Assembly: GCF_022049065.2 (NCBI RefSeq)
Contig: NZ_CP095743.1
Location: 3,735,001 to 3,799,000 of the forward strand
Reading direction: 5' to 3'
DNA length: 64,000 nucleotides
Source of the DNA: Niallia sp. Man26
GTDB taxonomy: Bacteria > Bacillota > Bacilli > Bacillales > Cytobacillaceae
Shown here: piece by piece, positions 24,463 to 33,525 of the stretch
Layout of the letters: every line of letters begins with the position of its first letter
How positions within the stretch are numbered: the stretch's first letter is position 1
Notes under the pieces: model-generated
Told to the model about the DNA's origin: nothing
Database searches by the model: none
The model's input: only the letters and a program-made list of their open reading frames with translations
Program-made: the position numbers and the translations under genes

Positions 24463-26044
24463 TAGGTAACTCCTCCTTTACTGCTTCTATGTAGGCATAG
24501 TGCAAAGGCGGGATGATTGCCGTTTCGTTTAGCTGCTGAGGATTGGAAAATAACAGGAAAGGATGGCCGTCAAATGCAAGAGCACCCTCCTTAAAAAACA
24601 GGACTCTGTCAGAATATTGGTCAACAAGATTCATATCATGGGTTGCCATTACAATCGTTGTTCCTTGCTCCTGCCGGTTCTTCAGCATTTTTAACAGCTT
24701 CTCTGTTGTTCTTTTATCTTGTCCAAAGGTAGGTTCGTCAAGGAAAAGAATATCCTGATTTAGCAACAGCATTGTTGCAACACTCAACCTTCTTTTTTGA
24801 CCAAAGCTTATGTTGAATGGATTAACGTCCTTATGCTGTAAAAGACCAACCTCCTCCAGAAGCGCCAAAGTTTTTGTTTCAATCATCTCTTTATGCCACT
24901 TCTGCTGTTCTCCTGAAAAGGCAGTTTCCTCATAAACAGTTTGAGTGATGAACTGCCACTCTGGATTTTGGAAGACAAAGCCAATATGCTGATAAAGCTG
25001 ACTCTCCTTCCAATTTTTTAACTCCAGTTCTTTAAAGAGGATATTGCCCTTGTTTCTTCTTTTCAATTTAGCCAGCACCTTCAACAGGCTGCTTTTTCCG
25101 CTTCCGTTCTTTCCAATAATCGAGATCCACTCGCCTTTTCCAAACCGGAAGTTTAGATTATGAAGAATTTCCTTGCTCTCATAGGAAACAGATAGATTTT
25201 GCACCTCCAAAAGGGTGCTCCGCTCTACTTGGACTTTGTTTGCTTTTCTTTGCCGATATCTTTCCTTTAATTGTTTGCTTAATGGATGGTAACTGTCATT
25301 AATGATCTCATCCCAATCATATGGATATAATTCTGGGCTCCAGATCCCAGCTTCCTCTATTACACTTTCAAATTCACATAAAGCGCTGTTAGGATCGGCA
25401 TCACCCATTACCTTCCCCTCTTTATTTAACAAAATGATACGGTCTGCCCATTCGATACAGCCATCCAACACATGCTCTACCATAATCAACGTCTGTTTTT
25501 TTCGTTCTGAGATTTGCTTTAAGACGGCGAATATTTCTCTTCTGCTAACAGGGTCGAGCTGGGCGGTAGGCTCATCTAAAAATAACACTTCTGGTTCCAT
25601 TGCTAGAACACAAGCTAAGGCAAGGCGCTGCTTCATCCCACCTGACAATGCATCAATCCTTGTATCAAGCTCAACCTCAAGTCCGACTATCTTCAGCAGC
25701 TCCTTGATCTTAGCTGTCATCTCTTCCTTGGGGACCCTTTTATTCTCGAGACTAAAGGCTATTTCATCATCCACATGCTGCATACAGAACTGCGTATCAG
25801 GATCTTGAAACAGAATCCCGACACGGTTCTTTCTAGTCACTTCCCCCTTCATTTTTGCTTCTTGGTGTTCTGGAATGATGCCTGCGAGGACAGCAAGCAA
25901 TGTTGACTTCCCGCAACCACTTGGCCCAACAATTAAGACTGTTACACCAGGGTGGAACTGTAAGGTAATATTTTTAAGAACAGGCTGATTTTGACCATAA
26001 AACTGAACAGATAGATTTTTACATCCTAATAATGAACTCATCAT
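24428..26044 (-). CDS. ykoD: Duplicated ABC ATPase of a thiamine-precursor ECF transporter
   Basis: A 538-residue protein with two fused ABC ATPase domains. Domain one has Walker A G-P-S-G-C-G-K-S-T near residue 40, signature L-S-G-G-M-K-Q-R, and Walker B L-F-L-D-E-P-T. Domain two has G-K-N-G-S-G-K-S-S, an altered signature I-S-F-G-Q-K-R-R-L (F for G), and L-F-L-D-E-P-T-F. Two successive ATG codons can serve as start. The gene overlaps ykoE by 26 bases and ykoC by 35, showing tight coupling. It energises uptake of hydroxymethylpyrimidine or a related thiamine fragment. Confidence 0.9.
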   Translation of the reverse strand: MMSSLLGCKNLSVQFYGQNQPVLKNITLQFHPGVTVLIVGPSGCGKSTLLAVLAGIIPEHQEAKMKGEVTRKNRVGILFQDPDTQFCMQHVDDEIAFSLENKRVPKEEMTAKIKELLKIVGLEVELDTRIDALSGGMKQRLALACVLAMEPEVLFLDEPTAQLDPVSRREIFAVLKQISERKKQTLIMVEHVLDGCIEWADRIILLNKEGKVMGDADPNSALCEFESVIEEAGIWSPELYPYDWDEIINDSYHPLSKQLKERYRQRKANKVQVERSTLLEVQNLSVSYESKEILHNLNFRFGKGEWISIIGKNGSGKSSLLKVLAKLKRRNKGNILFKELELKNWKESQLYQHIGFVFQNPEWQFITQTVYEETAFSGEQQKWHKEMIETKTLALLEEVGLLQHKDVNPFNISFGQKRRLSVATMLLLNQDILFLDEPTFGQDKRTTEKLLKMLKNRQEQGTTIVMATHDMNLVDQYSDRVLFFKEGALAFDGHPFLLFSNPQQLNETAIIPPLHYAYIEAVKEELPNGGQSVLSVSY

Positions 26045-26615
26045 TATCTTCCTTTGAAGCTTTTTGTTTATTTATTGAAAACTGGTCAAGCGCACCTGTT
26101 GCAAATAAGGAATCGACGATAACTTTAGCAAGCAGTCCACCAAGCAGCATGCCGCTAATAACTTGAATGATTAATGTAAGCAGCAATGTACCTGATGTAT
26201 AATAGCCAAATCCATTGGCGAGTATGCTGTACAGCATACTCCCTACTGCTGCAAATGCACCGGAGAGCATCAATACGGAAACATGGTATTTTCGGTAGCG
26301 GAACAGTGCAAAAGCGGCCTCTGCACCAAGCCCTTGAAAGACACCAATCAGCAATGCTGATAATCCAAAGTGGCTGCCAGTAAGAAGCTCAACGGCGGCA
26401 GCTGCAACCTCTGAGATGAAAGCTGCTCCAGGTTTCTGAATGATATAGGCGACAATCGGGCTTGCTATCACCCATATTCCAAACATAAAGTTAGAACCAA
26501 CTGGGCCAACTAGTGCAGAAATCGGCAAGTAAAGACTAGACCAGCCTAAATATAACACCCCGCACGCAACGGAAAGGACAACCATCAGCACTACCTCTTT
26601 AATCTTCCAGTTCAC
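26019..26615 (-). CDS. ykoE: ECF substrate-binding (S) component YkoE
   Basis: A 198-residue membrane protein of the YkoE/HMP-thiamine S-component family, with about five hydrophobic segments and G-A-E-A-A-F-A-L-F-R-Y in the middle. The start is GTG, with GGAGGT upstream inside tenA, and shares one base with the tenA stop (TAGTG), so translation is coupled. In B. subtilis the thiamine-binding YkoF accompanies this system; no ykoF is present here. Confidence 0.88.
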   Translation of the reverse strand: MNWKIKEVVLMVVLSVACGVLYLGWSSLYLPISALVGPVGSNFMFGIWVIASPIVAYIIQKPGAAFISEVAAAAVELLTGSHFGLSALLIGVFQGLGAEAAFALFRYRKYHVSVLMLSGAFAAVGSMLYSILANGFGYYTSGTLLLTLIIQVISGMLLGGLLAKVIVDSLFATGALDQFSINKQKASKEDNDEFIIRM

Positions 26616-27298
26616 TATGCTTTTACCTCCATTTTCACAGGCCAGTCCTCAAGCGTATAAGCCATCTCCCAAAACTTATATTCCATATGGCAGCTTATTA
26701 AGAAGTACTCTAGCAACTTTTGCTTATAGTGTTCATTCAGGCTTTCTGCTAATTCATCAAGACGTTCGCAAAAGGTGCTTGTAATTCCCATTGAACCACC
26801 ACCGTAGAAGACGATCCAATCATAGAAGGGATGGCTTCGGTCTGGCTTCACCTCTTCAAGCAGCCTCTTGCCTATCTCTGCATATGTCCACGGACATGGC
26901 AGCAGTACCGCGAGAATATCTGCAATTCCTCCTGTTTGGGCAACCGTGAGCATATGGCGAATATAATGGTGCGCACTTGGAGAAAGGGGGAAACCTTGCA
27001 ACTGTTCATACGTAACTCCAGCCACTTCACAAAAATTATTATGAGGGTGGATTTCACTATGGAGCACAAAGGAAATCTGCTCATTGAACATTTGCATATC
27101 CTCCCTTTTTTCACATTTAGAAATAGCTGTTCCATAAATCTGCATGAAGGAATTCAAGTATTCAAAATCCTGCTTTACATAATGAATTAGCTGTTCCTTT
27201 TTCAAATCTCCATTGGCAATACCTCTGACAAAGGGATGTTCAAAAATAGCCTCGAAAATTGGATCTGCTTCTTGACGCAACTGCTTAGAAAAACTCAT
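26615..27298 (-). CDS. tenA: Thiaminase II / aminopyrimidine aminohydrolase TenA
   Basis: A 227-residue TenA protein that hydrolyses aminopyrimidine products of thiamine damage to hydroxymethylpyrimidine for salvage. Counting from the ATG at 27298 puts the catalytic cysteine of L-L-P-C-P-W at residue 135, the same number as in B. subtilis TenA. This supports that start over the GTG one codon earlier; AGGAGG lies nine bases before the ATG. Other family marks are F-Y-G-G-G-S and a C-terminal glutamate region. It is the first gene of tenA-ykoE-ykoD-ykoC, after a TPP riboswitch. Confidence 0.92.
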   Translation of the reverse strand: MSFSKQLRQEADPIFEAIFEHPFVRGIANGDLKKEQLIHYVKQDFEYLNSFMQIYGTAISKCEKREDMQMFNEQISFVLHSEIHPHNNFCEVAGVTYEQLQGFPLSPSAHHYIRHMLTVAQTGGIADILAVLLPCPWTYAEIGKRLLEEVKPDRSHPFYDWIVFYGGGSMGITSTFCERLDELAESLNEHYKQKLLEYFLISCHMEYKFWEMAYTLEDWPVKMEVKA

Positions 27299-27349
27299 CA
27301 CTATTCTCCTCCTTTTTGTTTAATAGGAAAATAAGAGTGAACTTGAATA

Positions 27350-27382
27350 TAAAAAGGCCACTCCAAAAATGGAGCGGCCTAT
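27350..27382 (-). terminator. Expression-platform terminator of the TPP riboswitch
   Basis: AGGCCGCTCCA and TGGAGTGGCCT form an 11-bp stem (one G-U pair), followed by TTTTTA on the minus strand, 50 bases before tenA. It lies just after the aptamer, the usual place for transcription attenuation. Confidence 0.88.
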
Positions 27383-27417
27383 AAAAGTCAAATAAAAATA
27401 ACCGAATAGATACCAAC

Positions 27418-27504
27418 TCCACTTTCCTACGCTAGTACGAACTAGATCAGGTTCAAAGGGTCCAAGAACTTCTTGTCTCAGCCTCGATTGGCTCCCCTAG
27501 TGGA
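27418..27504 (-). ncRNA. TPP riboswitch (THI element)
   Basis: Reading the minus strand, the conserved blocks appear in order: GGGG-AGCC, GGCTGAGA, ACCCTTTGAACCTGATC and GCGTAGGAAAGTGG, closed by a TCCAC/GTGGA P1 helix. These are the invariant parts of the TPP aptamer. With the terminator downstream it should stop transcription of tenA-ykoE-ykoD-ykoC when thiamine pyrophosphate is abundant. Confidence 0.96.
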
Positions 27505-27525
27505 TTTTCCTATTAATTTACCTAT

Positions 27526-27554
27526 ACTTTACATAAACAGCTAAATACTGTCAA
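27526..27554 (-). promoter_or_regulatory. Promoter of the TPP-controlled operon
   Basis: TTGACA (perfect) and TAAAGT (4 of 6) are separated by 17 bases on the minus strand. The predicted start is about 15 bases before the aptamer. Confidence 0.7.
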
Positions 27555-27744
27555 TAAAATATTCGAAAAAATCAGAACTCCCTTCTTTTCTCCTTTCATA
27601 AAAAAGCATATAAAAAAACAGCATTTGGATAAAACTATAGACATTGTTTTCATTTCGAAATCTCATGAAAATGTTACAAACAGGTGAACATCAAACAGCA
27701 TAGTAAGCGTTTTACACTTCACTTTCACAAAATAGACAAAAATT

Positions 27745-27777
27745 ATGTGATATATTTCACAAAGTATGTTTTATAAT
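27745..27777 (+). promoter_or_regulatory. lctP-ldh promoter with Rex/Fnr-like operator
   Basis: ATGTGATATATTTCACAA (27745-27762) matches the Rex pattern TTGTGAA-N4-TTCACAA at 12 of 14 defined positions and overlaps the -35 region of a perfect TATAAT at 27772-27777. A weaker cre-like sequence lies at 27702-27715. Rex control of lactate genes is known in Bacillus. Together with the TPP element on the other strand this accounts for the 27299-27821 gap. Confidence 0.7.
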
Positions 27778-27821
27778 GACATTGTAAATTAAATCTTTTA
27801 TTTAAGAGGAGCTGAAAAAAC

Positions 27822-29438
27822 ATGACACCTTGGAACCAAGTCTATGATCCAATGAATAACTTATGGATCTCAGCTATCATCGCTGCAATACCGATACTAT
27901 TTTTCATCCTCATGTTGACTTTATTTAAGTTAAAGGGATATATCGCAGGAGCATTGAGTATTATCGCTGCAGGAATTGTGGCTGTTCTCATATATAAAAT
28001 GCCTTTTGTTTTAGCACTTATGTCAGCATTATACGGTGCACTTGCAGGAATTTGGCCAGTTGCTTCCATCGTCTTTGCCGCCATCTTCCTTTACAAGATT
28101 ACTGTCAAAACTGGTAAGTTTGCCATTATCGAAAATAGCATATCCTTTATTACATCAGATCAACGCTTGCAGGTTTTGATTGTAGCCTTCTCATTTGGAG
28201 CCTTCCTAGAAGGAGCAGCTGGTTTTGGCGCACCTGTCGCGATAACCGCTGCCATATTAGTAGGGCTGGGCTTCAGTCCAATTTATGCGGCACGTCTTTG
28301 TTTGATTGCCAACATTGCAGGCGGTGCATATGGAGCAATGGGAATACCTGTAACCGTTCCATCACTCCTCACAGGACTGGATGGACTTTCAGTCGGCAGG
28401 TATACCGCCATCATTATTCCGATTCTCGCCCTATTCGTTGCATTTTTGCTCGTGTTTATCATCGACGGCTGGAAAGGTATTAGACAAACATACCCGGCAG
28501 TGCTCGTATCTGGTTTGTCCTTCGCCATTACTCAAGCTTTGGTGCTGTACTTTATCGGAGCAGAATTAGCCAATATATTTGCAGCCATCGTCAGCCTTGT
28601 GACACTAGCTCTCTTTCTGCAAAAATGGCAGCCTAAGGAGATTTACCGTGTTAATCAGAAGGAAAAAGCTGATAGTACGGTGAAGTACTCATTATCTACT
28701 ATTGCCTATGCTTGGCTGCCATTTATCTTTTTAACTATTATTGTTACTTTGTTCAACTTATCTTTTTTCAAGAACTTATTTATTTCAGGCGGGCCATTGG
28801 AAAAATTAGTGCTTCAGCTGCCAATTCCATTCCTGAATAACAATGTGATAAAACTGGCACCAATTGTGCCAGAAGCAACCCCATATGCAGCGATCTTTAA
28901 ACTGGATTTGTTTTCATCTACAACAACAGCAATTGTCATTACAATCATCGTTGCGAGCATATTGTTTAAATGCCGAAAAAAACTACTTATGGAAACAACG
29001 AAAGAAACAGCAAAAGAGCTGTTAGCACCTGTACTGACTATTTGCAGTGTGCTTGGATTTGCCTATATATGCACCTATTCTGGCATGTCTTCTACGCTCG
29101 GTCTTGCCTTTGCATCAACAGGGGATATCTTCCCATTATTTGCACCATTATTAGGTTGGTTAGGTGTTTTCCTTACAGGGTCTGTTGTTAATAGTGGTTC
29201 CTTATTTGCACCACTGCAAGCTGTCACAGCCACTCAAATTGGCATTGCACCTGAAACAATGGTTGCAGTCAATGTCATTGGCGGCACAATGGCCAAAATG
29301 ATATCTCCACAATCAATCGCTGTAGCAGCAGCGGCAGTAGGATTGGCAGGCAGAGACAGCGACTTGTTTAAAGTAACCATTAAATACAGCATTTGTCTGC
29401 TAGTGTTAGTTGGATTAGTCAGTTGGATACTATTTTAA
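27822..29438 (+). CDS. lctP: L-lactate permease
   Basis: A 538-residue membrane protein with about 13 segments, matching the LctP/LldP family. Marks are the N-terminal W-N-Q-V-Y-D-P-M-N-N, the L-E-G-A-A-G-F-G-A-P-V-A-I-T motif and the C-terminal G-T-M-A-K-M-I-S-P-Q-S. It exchanges lactate with protons across the membrane and lies 31 bases before ldh in one operon. The order (permease first) is opposite to the ldh-lctP order I recall for B. subtilis. Expression should rise at high NADH through the Rex site upstream. Confidence 0.93.
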   Translation: MTPWNQVYDPMNNLWISAIIAAIPILFFILMLTLFKLKGYIAGALSIIAAGIVAVLIYKMPFVLALMSALYGALAGIWPVASIVFAAIFLYKITVKTGKFAIIENSISFITSDQRLQVLIVAFSFGAFLEGAAGFGAPVAITAAILVGLGFSPIYAARLCLIANIAGGAYGAMGIPVTVPSLLTGLDGLSVGRYTAIIIPILALFVAFLLVFIIDGWKGIRQTYPAVLVSGLSFAITQALVLYFIGAELANIFAAIVSLVTLALFLQKWQPKEIYRVNQKEKADSTVKYSLSTIAYAWLPFIFLTIIVTLFNLSFFKNLFISGGPLEKLVLQLPIPFLNNNVIKLAPIVPEATPYAAIFKLDLFSSTTTAIVITIIVASILFKCRKKLLMETTKETAKELLAPVLTICSVLGFAYICTYSGMSSTLGLAFASTGDIFPLFAPLLGWLGVFLTGSVVNSGSLFAPLQAVTATQIGIAPETMVAVNVIGGTMAKMISPQSIAVAAAAVGLAGRDSDLFKVTIKYSICLLVLVGLVSWILF

Positions 29439-29454
29439 AATATTAATTATCTAA

Positions 29455-30417
<963 letters not shown>

Positions 30418-30424
30418 CAAACAG

Positions 30425-30451
30425 AGTCCCTGATGCTAATTTGCATCAGGG
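30425..30451 (+). terminator. Terminator of lctP-ldh
   Basis: A perfect 9-bp stem (CCCTGATGC/GCATCAGGG) with a six-base loop is followed by an interrupted T-rich tail. Confidence 0.75.
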
Positions 30452-30624
30452 TTCTAGTTTTGTTTAATAGTTTTCCAAAGATTTGACCATGCTAGTGCTA
30501 TAGATAGATTCAAGCATCCTTTTTTGTGAAAAGTTGGAAAAATTATTGTTTGTTTCCAGTTAATCTGCTAATGTCTAGAAGAAAGCATTACTATAAAATG
30601 AAGACTAACACGGAGGTACAGCCA

Positions 30625-31716
30625 GTGATAAAATTTATTTTCATAAAAGCATTGGTCATGTTCCTCCTTCTTATAACCATCCTTTTTATCTGCAGGAGAA
30701 TTCTCGCAAATAATATGCTTAAGAAGCATAGAATTCAATCACAAAATGGGATTGATCAGGAACTGACAATTAATATTGGCGGAATAGAACAATACTTATA
30801 TATAAGAGGACAGCATACTGGCAATCCAGTTATTCTTTTTCTTCATGGTGGACCAGGCATTTCGATGACTCCTGTGCTGCATACGTATCAATATGAATGG
30901 GAGCAGGATTATACCATTGTAAATTGGGATCAGCGAAATACAGGCAGGACGTATTTTCTGAACAAAAAGAATGCAGCTGATGTCCTTGCTACATTATCCG
31001 CCGACCGGCTTGTTGAGGATATTCATGAAATCACCCTCTATTTAGCAAAGCGCTTTAACCAGCAAAACATCATAATAATGGGACACTCATGGGGTACGAT
31101 TATCGGCAGCATGTTTGTCCAACGCTACCCTGAACTGACAAAAGCTTATATCAGCATCTCTCAAATCGTTCATTTAAATGAAGGTGCTGCACTTATGGCA
31201 GCTGAAATACGAAAGAAAGCTCTTGTACAAGGGGAATCAAAGGATGCTGAGATTTTGGACCGTTTGCAAAAAGGCTTGCATGACAGTCTTAAAGCAACCG
31301 AAGCTGCAGTTCTAAAAATGTATAAGGTTGCAAAGAAGTATATTTCTTACGTAGAGGATTCTTTTATTTTCATAAAGGCTGGAATAGTTTCGCCTTACTT
31401 TTCTCTTAGGCATTTAACCTATTTTCTCAAGATGGAAAAGCTTCAAGCTCCCTTATCGAAATATGCAATGAGATACGATTTGCGGAAGCTTCCTTCGAAC
31501 TACCATGTACCTGTCATTTACATGGTTGGTGAATATGATCTTCATTTTAATTACTTATTGGAGAAATATTATCCTCTCATGGAGGCACCATACAAAAAAC
31601 TCATCACCATTCCAAATGCAGGACATAATGTCATGATGGATAACCCCGACCACTTTAACAGCGCTTTTCAGCAATCTTTACAGGAACTAAAACAAAAAAC
31701 TTCGCTGAGCCATTAA
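30625..31716 (+). CDS. Membrane-anchored alpha/beta hydrolase (proline iminopeptidase-like)
   Basis: A 363-residue protein with one N-terminal membrane segment (about residues 5-25) and an alpha/beta hydrolase domain. It has the oxyanion H-G-G-P-G-I motif, W-D-Q-R-N-T-G-R-T typical of the proline iminopeptidase branch, the nucleophile elbow G-H-S-W-G and a C-terminal G-H-N histidine. I place the start at the GTG at 30625, seven bases after GGAGGT; the frame is open to 30526 but the extra 33 codons lack a ribosome site. The substrate is unknown. Confidence 0.78.
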   Translation: MIKFIFIKALVMFLLLITILFICRRILANNMLKKHRIQSQNGIDQELTINIGGIEQYLYIRGQHTGNPVILFLHGGPGISMTPVLHTYQYEWEQDYTIVNWDQRNTGRTYFLNKKNAADVLATLSADRLVEDIHEITLYLAKRFNQQNIIIMGHSWGTIIGSMFVQRYPELTKAYISISQIVHLNEGAALMAAEIRKKALVQGESKDAEILDRLQKGLHDSLKATEAAVLKMYKVAKKYISYVEDSFIFIKAGIVSPYFSLRHLTYFLKMEKLQAPLSKYAMRYDLRKLPSNYHVPVIYMVGEYDLHFNYLLEKYYPLMEAPYKKLITIPNAGHNVMMDNPDHFNSAFQQSLQELKQKTSLSH

Positions 31717-31754
31717 CCCTTCGAACCCTAAAGGCGGTTTTGAAGGGTTTTTTA
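31715..31754. terminator. Terminator between the hydrolase and ATL genes
   Basis: An 8-bp outer stem (AACCCTTC/GAAGGGTT) around an inner AACC/GGTT hairpin is followed by TTTTTT on the plus strand. It may also serve the convergent ATL gene. Confidence 0.75.
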
Positions 31755-31794
31755 GATGCAGTAAAAGTGATTGTGACTGTTATTTCTGTCTGTC

Positions 31795-32133
31795 TTATTC
31801 ATCAAAATAATCTCTTTCCCACTCCTCTAAAGGAATGTGCTGATATCTTTTCAATTCAAGCTTGTTCGCACTTATAAACTCTACACCCTCACTTTCCAAA
31901 AACTGCTTTTGCATAGCACTTCCTTCCTCCTGTTTTATCACTATCTCACCTTTCGCGTTGACGACCCGGTGCCAAGGAAGATTGTGCTTTCTGCTAGAAG
32001 TGTGCAGAATTCTTACGACCTGTCTTGCACCTCTCGGGCTCCCTGCTGCTTTTGCTATTTGGCCATATGTCATGATCTTTCCATATGGAATAGCTTGAAT
32101 GATTTCAATTACCTTCTCTGTAAATGGTGTCAT
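31795..32133 (-). CDS. Alkyltransferase-like (ATL) DNA damage recognition protein
   Basis: A 112-residue protein equal to the C-terminal domain of O6-methylguanine methyltransferases. It has the helix-turn-helix Y-G-Q-I-A-K-A-A-G and the arginine finger in G-A-R-Q-V. The catalytic cysteine of P-C-H-R is replaced by tryptophan: P53-W54-H55-R56. That replacement defines ATL proteins, which bind alkylated guanine without repairing it and pass it to nucleotide excision repair. It is a single gene, so no partner can be inferred from position. Confidence 0.9.
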   Translation of the reverse strand: MTPFTEKVIEIIQAIPYGKIMTYGQIAKAAGSPRGARQVVRILHTSSRKHNLPWHRVVNAKGEIVIKQEEGSAMQKQFLESEGVEFISANKLELKRYQHIPLEEWERDYFDE

Positions 32134-32263
32134 AATTTTAGCCTTTGCCTTTATTTTTTTACATTAACACTTCCATTCTAAGTAAAAACTCTGAAATCAG
32201 GAAATGCTATGCAGGAATTAACCTTTATATGATTAGATTAAATGAAGAGAGGGGAAAAACGCA

Positions 32264-33460
32264 ATGAAACTGCAAGCTGGAAACTATTATTGGCCGACTA
32301 CATTTCCAGAAGCACCTGTCTATCCTTCATTAGAGGAGGACATTAACTGTGATGTGCTGATTGTTGGCGGCGGTAGCTCTGGTGCCCAATGTGCCCACTA
32401 CTTAAAGGATACAGGCTTGAATGTTGCTGTAGTGGACAAAAGGAGGATTGGAGAAGGCAGCACTTCAACAAACACGGCTCTGATTCAATACCTTGGCGAT
32501 AAAATGCTGTTTGAGCTTGTAAACAGCTTTGGTGAGGACCTGGCAATCAGACATTTAAAGCTATGTGAAGAAGCAATCAATGATATTGAAAAGGCAGCAG
32601 CCACACTTGATATTGCCTCTGATTTCAAGCGGCGAGACAGCCTTTATTATGCGAGCTACCCAGAGGATGTTGTCAAGCTTGATAAAGAGTATGCTTATCT
32701 AACAAAGCACGGTTTTCAGGCTGATTTGCTTTCAGAAGAGGAGATAAAAGAGAAATATGGATTCAGCAAGTACAAAGCCCTTTATACATATAACGACGGC
32801 GAGCTGAACCCTTTCAAGTTCAATCACGCCCTCTTAGACGGTGCTGCCAAAAAGAAAGTCTCTATTTACGAAAACACAAGAATAAATGGCAAGAAGCTAG
32901 AAAAGGACCAAGCCGTTCTGTATACAGATAAAGGTTACTCGATTACAGCTAAACATGTAATTTTTGCTGCAGGCTACGAAAACCTAGAATTTAAACAAGA
33001 AAAAAATAGTGTACTGTCAAGCTCCTATGCTGTCATTACTAATCCGGTTGAAGATTTCTCCAGCTGGCATAAGCGCACATTGATATGGGAGACTGCCCGT
33101 CCTTACATTTATATGCGTACAACTTCAGATAACCGCATTATTATTGGCGGTTTGGATGAAAACACTGCTATTGCCGAAGAGCGGGATGCAAAAATTATCG
33201 GCCGAAAAGACAAGCTTATAAAGGAATGCAATAAATTATTCCCTGATCTAGCTCTTCAAGCAGATTACTATTTAGGTGCCTTTTATGGAGGGACACATGA
33301 TGGCCTTCCGCTAATAGGGGAATACGAGGAATTTCCTAACTGCTACTTTTTAATGGCTTATGGAGATAACGGTCTTGTTTACAGCATGGCCTTAGCGAAA
33401 ATTCTTCGTGAAGTTATCACTACAGGCAGTCATCCAGACCTTGCAATATACATGAGGTAA
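32264..33460 (+). CDS. FAD-dependent oxidoreductase (DAO family)
   Basis: A 398-residue flavoprotein of the D-amino-acid-oxidase/glycine-oxidase fold. It has the dinucleotide motif V-L-I-V-G-G-G-S-S-G-A near residue 30, the T-S-T-N-T-A-L-I-Q loop, and the C-terminal G-T-H-D-G-L-P-L-I-G and A-Y-G-D-N-G segments of this superfamily. Similar Bacillus proteins are annotated only as FAD-dependent oxidoreductases. It stands alone between the ATL and rmlB genes, so its amine or amino-acid substrate is not indicated. Confidence 0.8.
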   Translation: MKLQAGNYYWPTTFPEAPVYPSLEEDINCDVLIVGGGSSGAQCAHYLKDTGLNVAVVDKRRIGEGSTSTNTALIQYLGDKMLFELVNSFGEDLAIRHLKLCEEAINDIEKAAATLDIASDFKRRDSLYYASYPEDVVKLDKEYAYLTKHGFQADLLSEEEIKEKYGFSKYKALYTYNDGELNPFKFNHALLDGAAKKKVSIYENTRINGKKLEKDQAVLYTDKGYSITAKHVIFAAGYENLEFKQEKNSVLSSSYAVITNPVEDFSSWHKRTLIWETARPYIYMRTTSDNRIIIGGLDENTAIAEERDAKIIGRKDKLIKECNKLFPDLALQADYYLGAFYGGTHDGLPLIGEYEEFPNCYFLMAYGDNGLVYSMALAKILREVITTGSHPDLAIYMR

Positions 33461-33469
33461 AAATGAATA

Positions 33470-33512
33470 AAAGGCACATTAAAGAATAAGTGACTCCCTT
33501 TAGTGCGCCTTT
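33470..33512. terminator. Bidirectional terminator (FAD oxidoreductase and rmlB)
   Basis: AAAGGCACATTAAAG and CTTTAGTGCGCCTTT form a 15-bp stem with two non-Watson-Crick positions, between convergent genes. Confidence 0.75.
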
Positions 33513-33525
33513 ACCCCTGATTATG

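Noticed and set aside
27702..27715. cre-like sequence upstream of lctP
   Set aside because: It fits only 12 of 14 positions with both mismatches in the first two conserved bases, so I note it without listing it as a feature.
30526..30624. 33-codon N-terminal extension of the alpha/beta hydrolase
   Set aside because: There is no ribosome site before it, while the GTG at 30625 has GGAGGT at ideal spacing.
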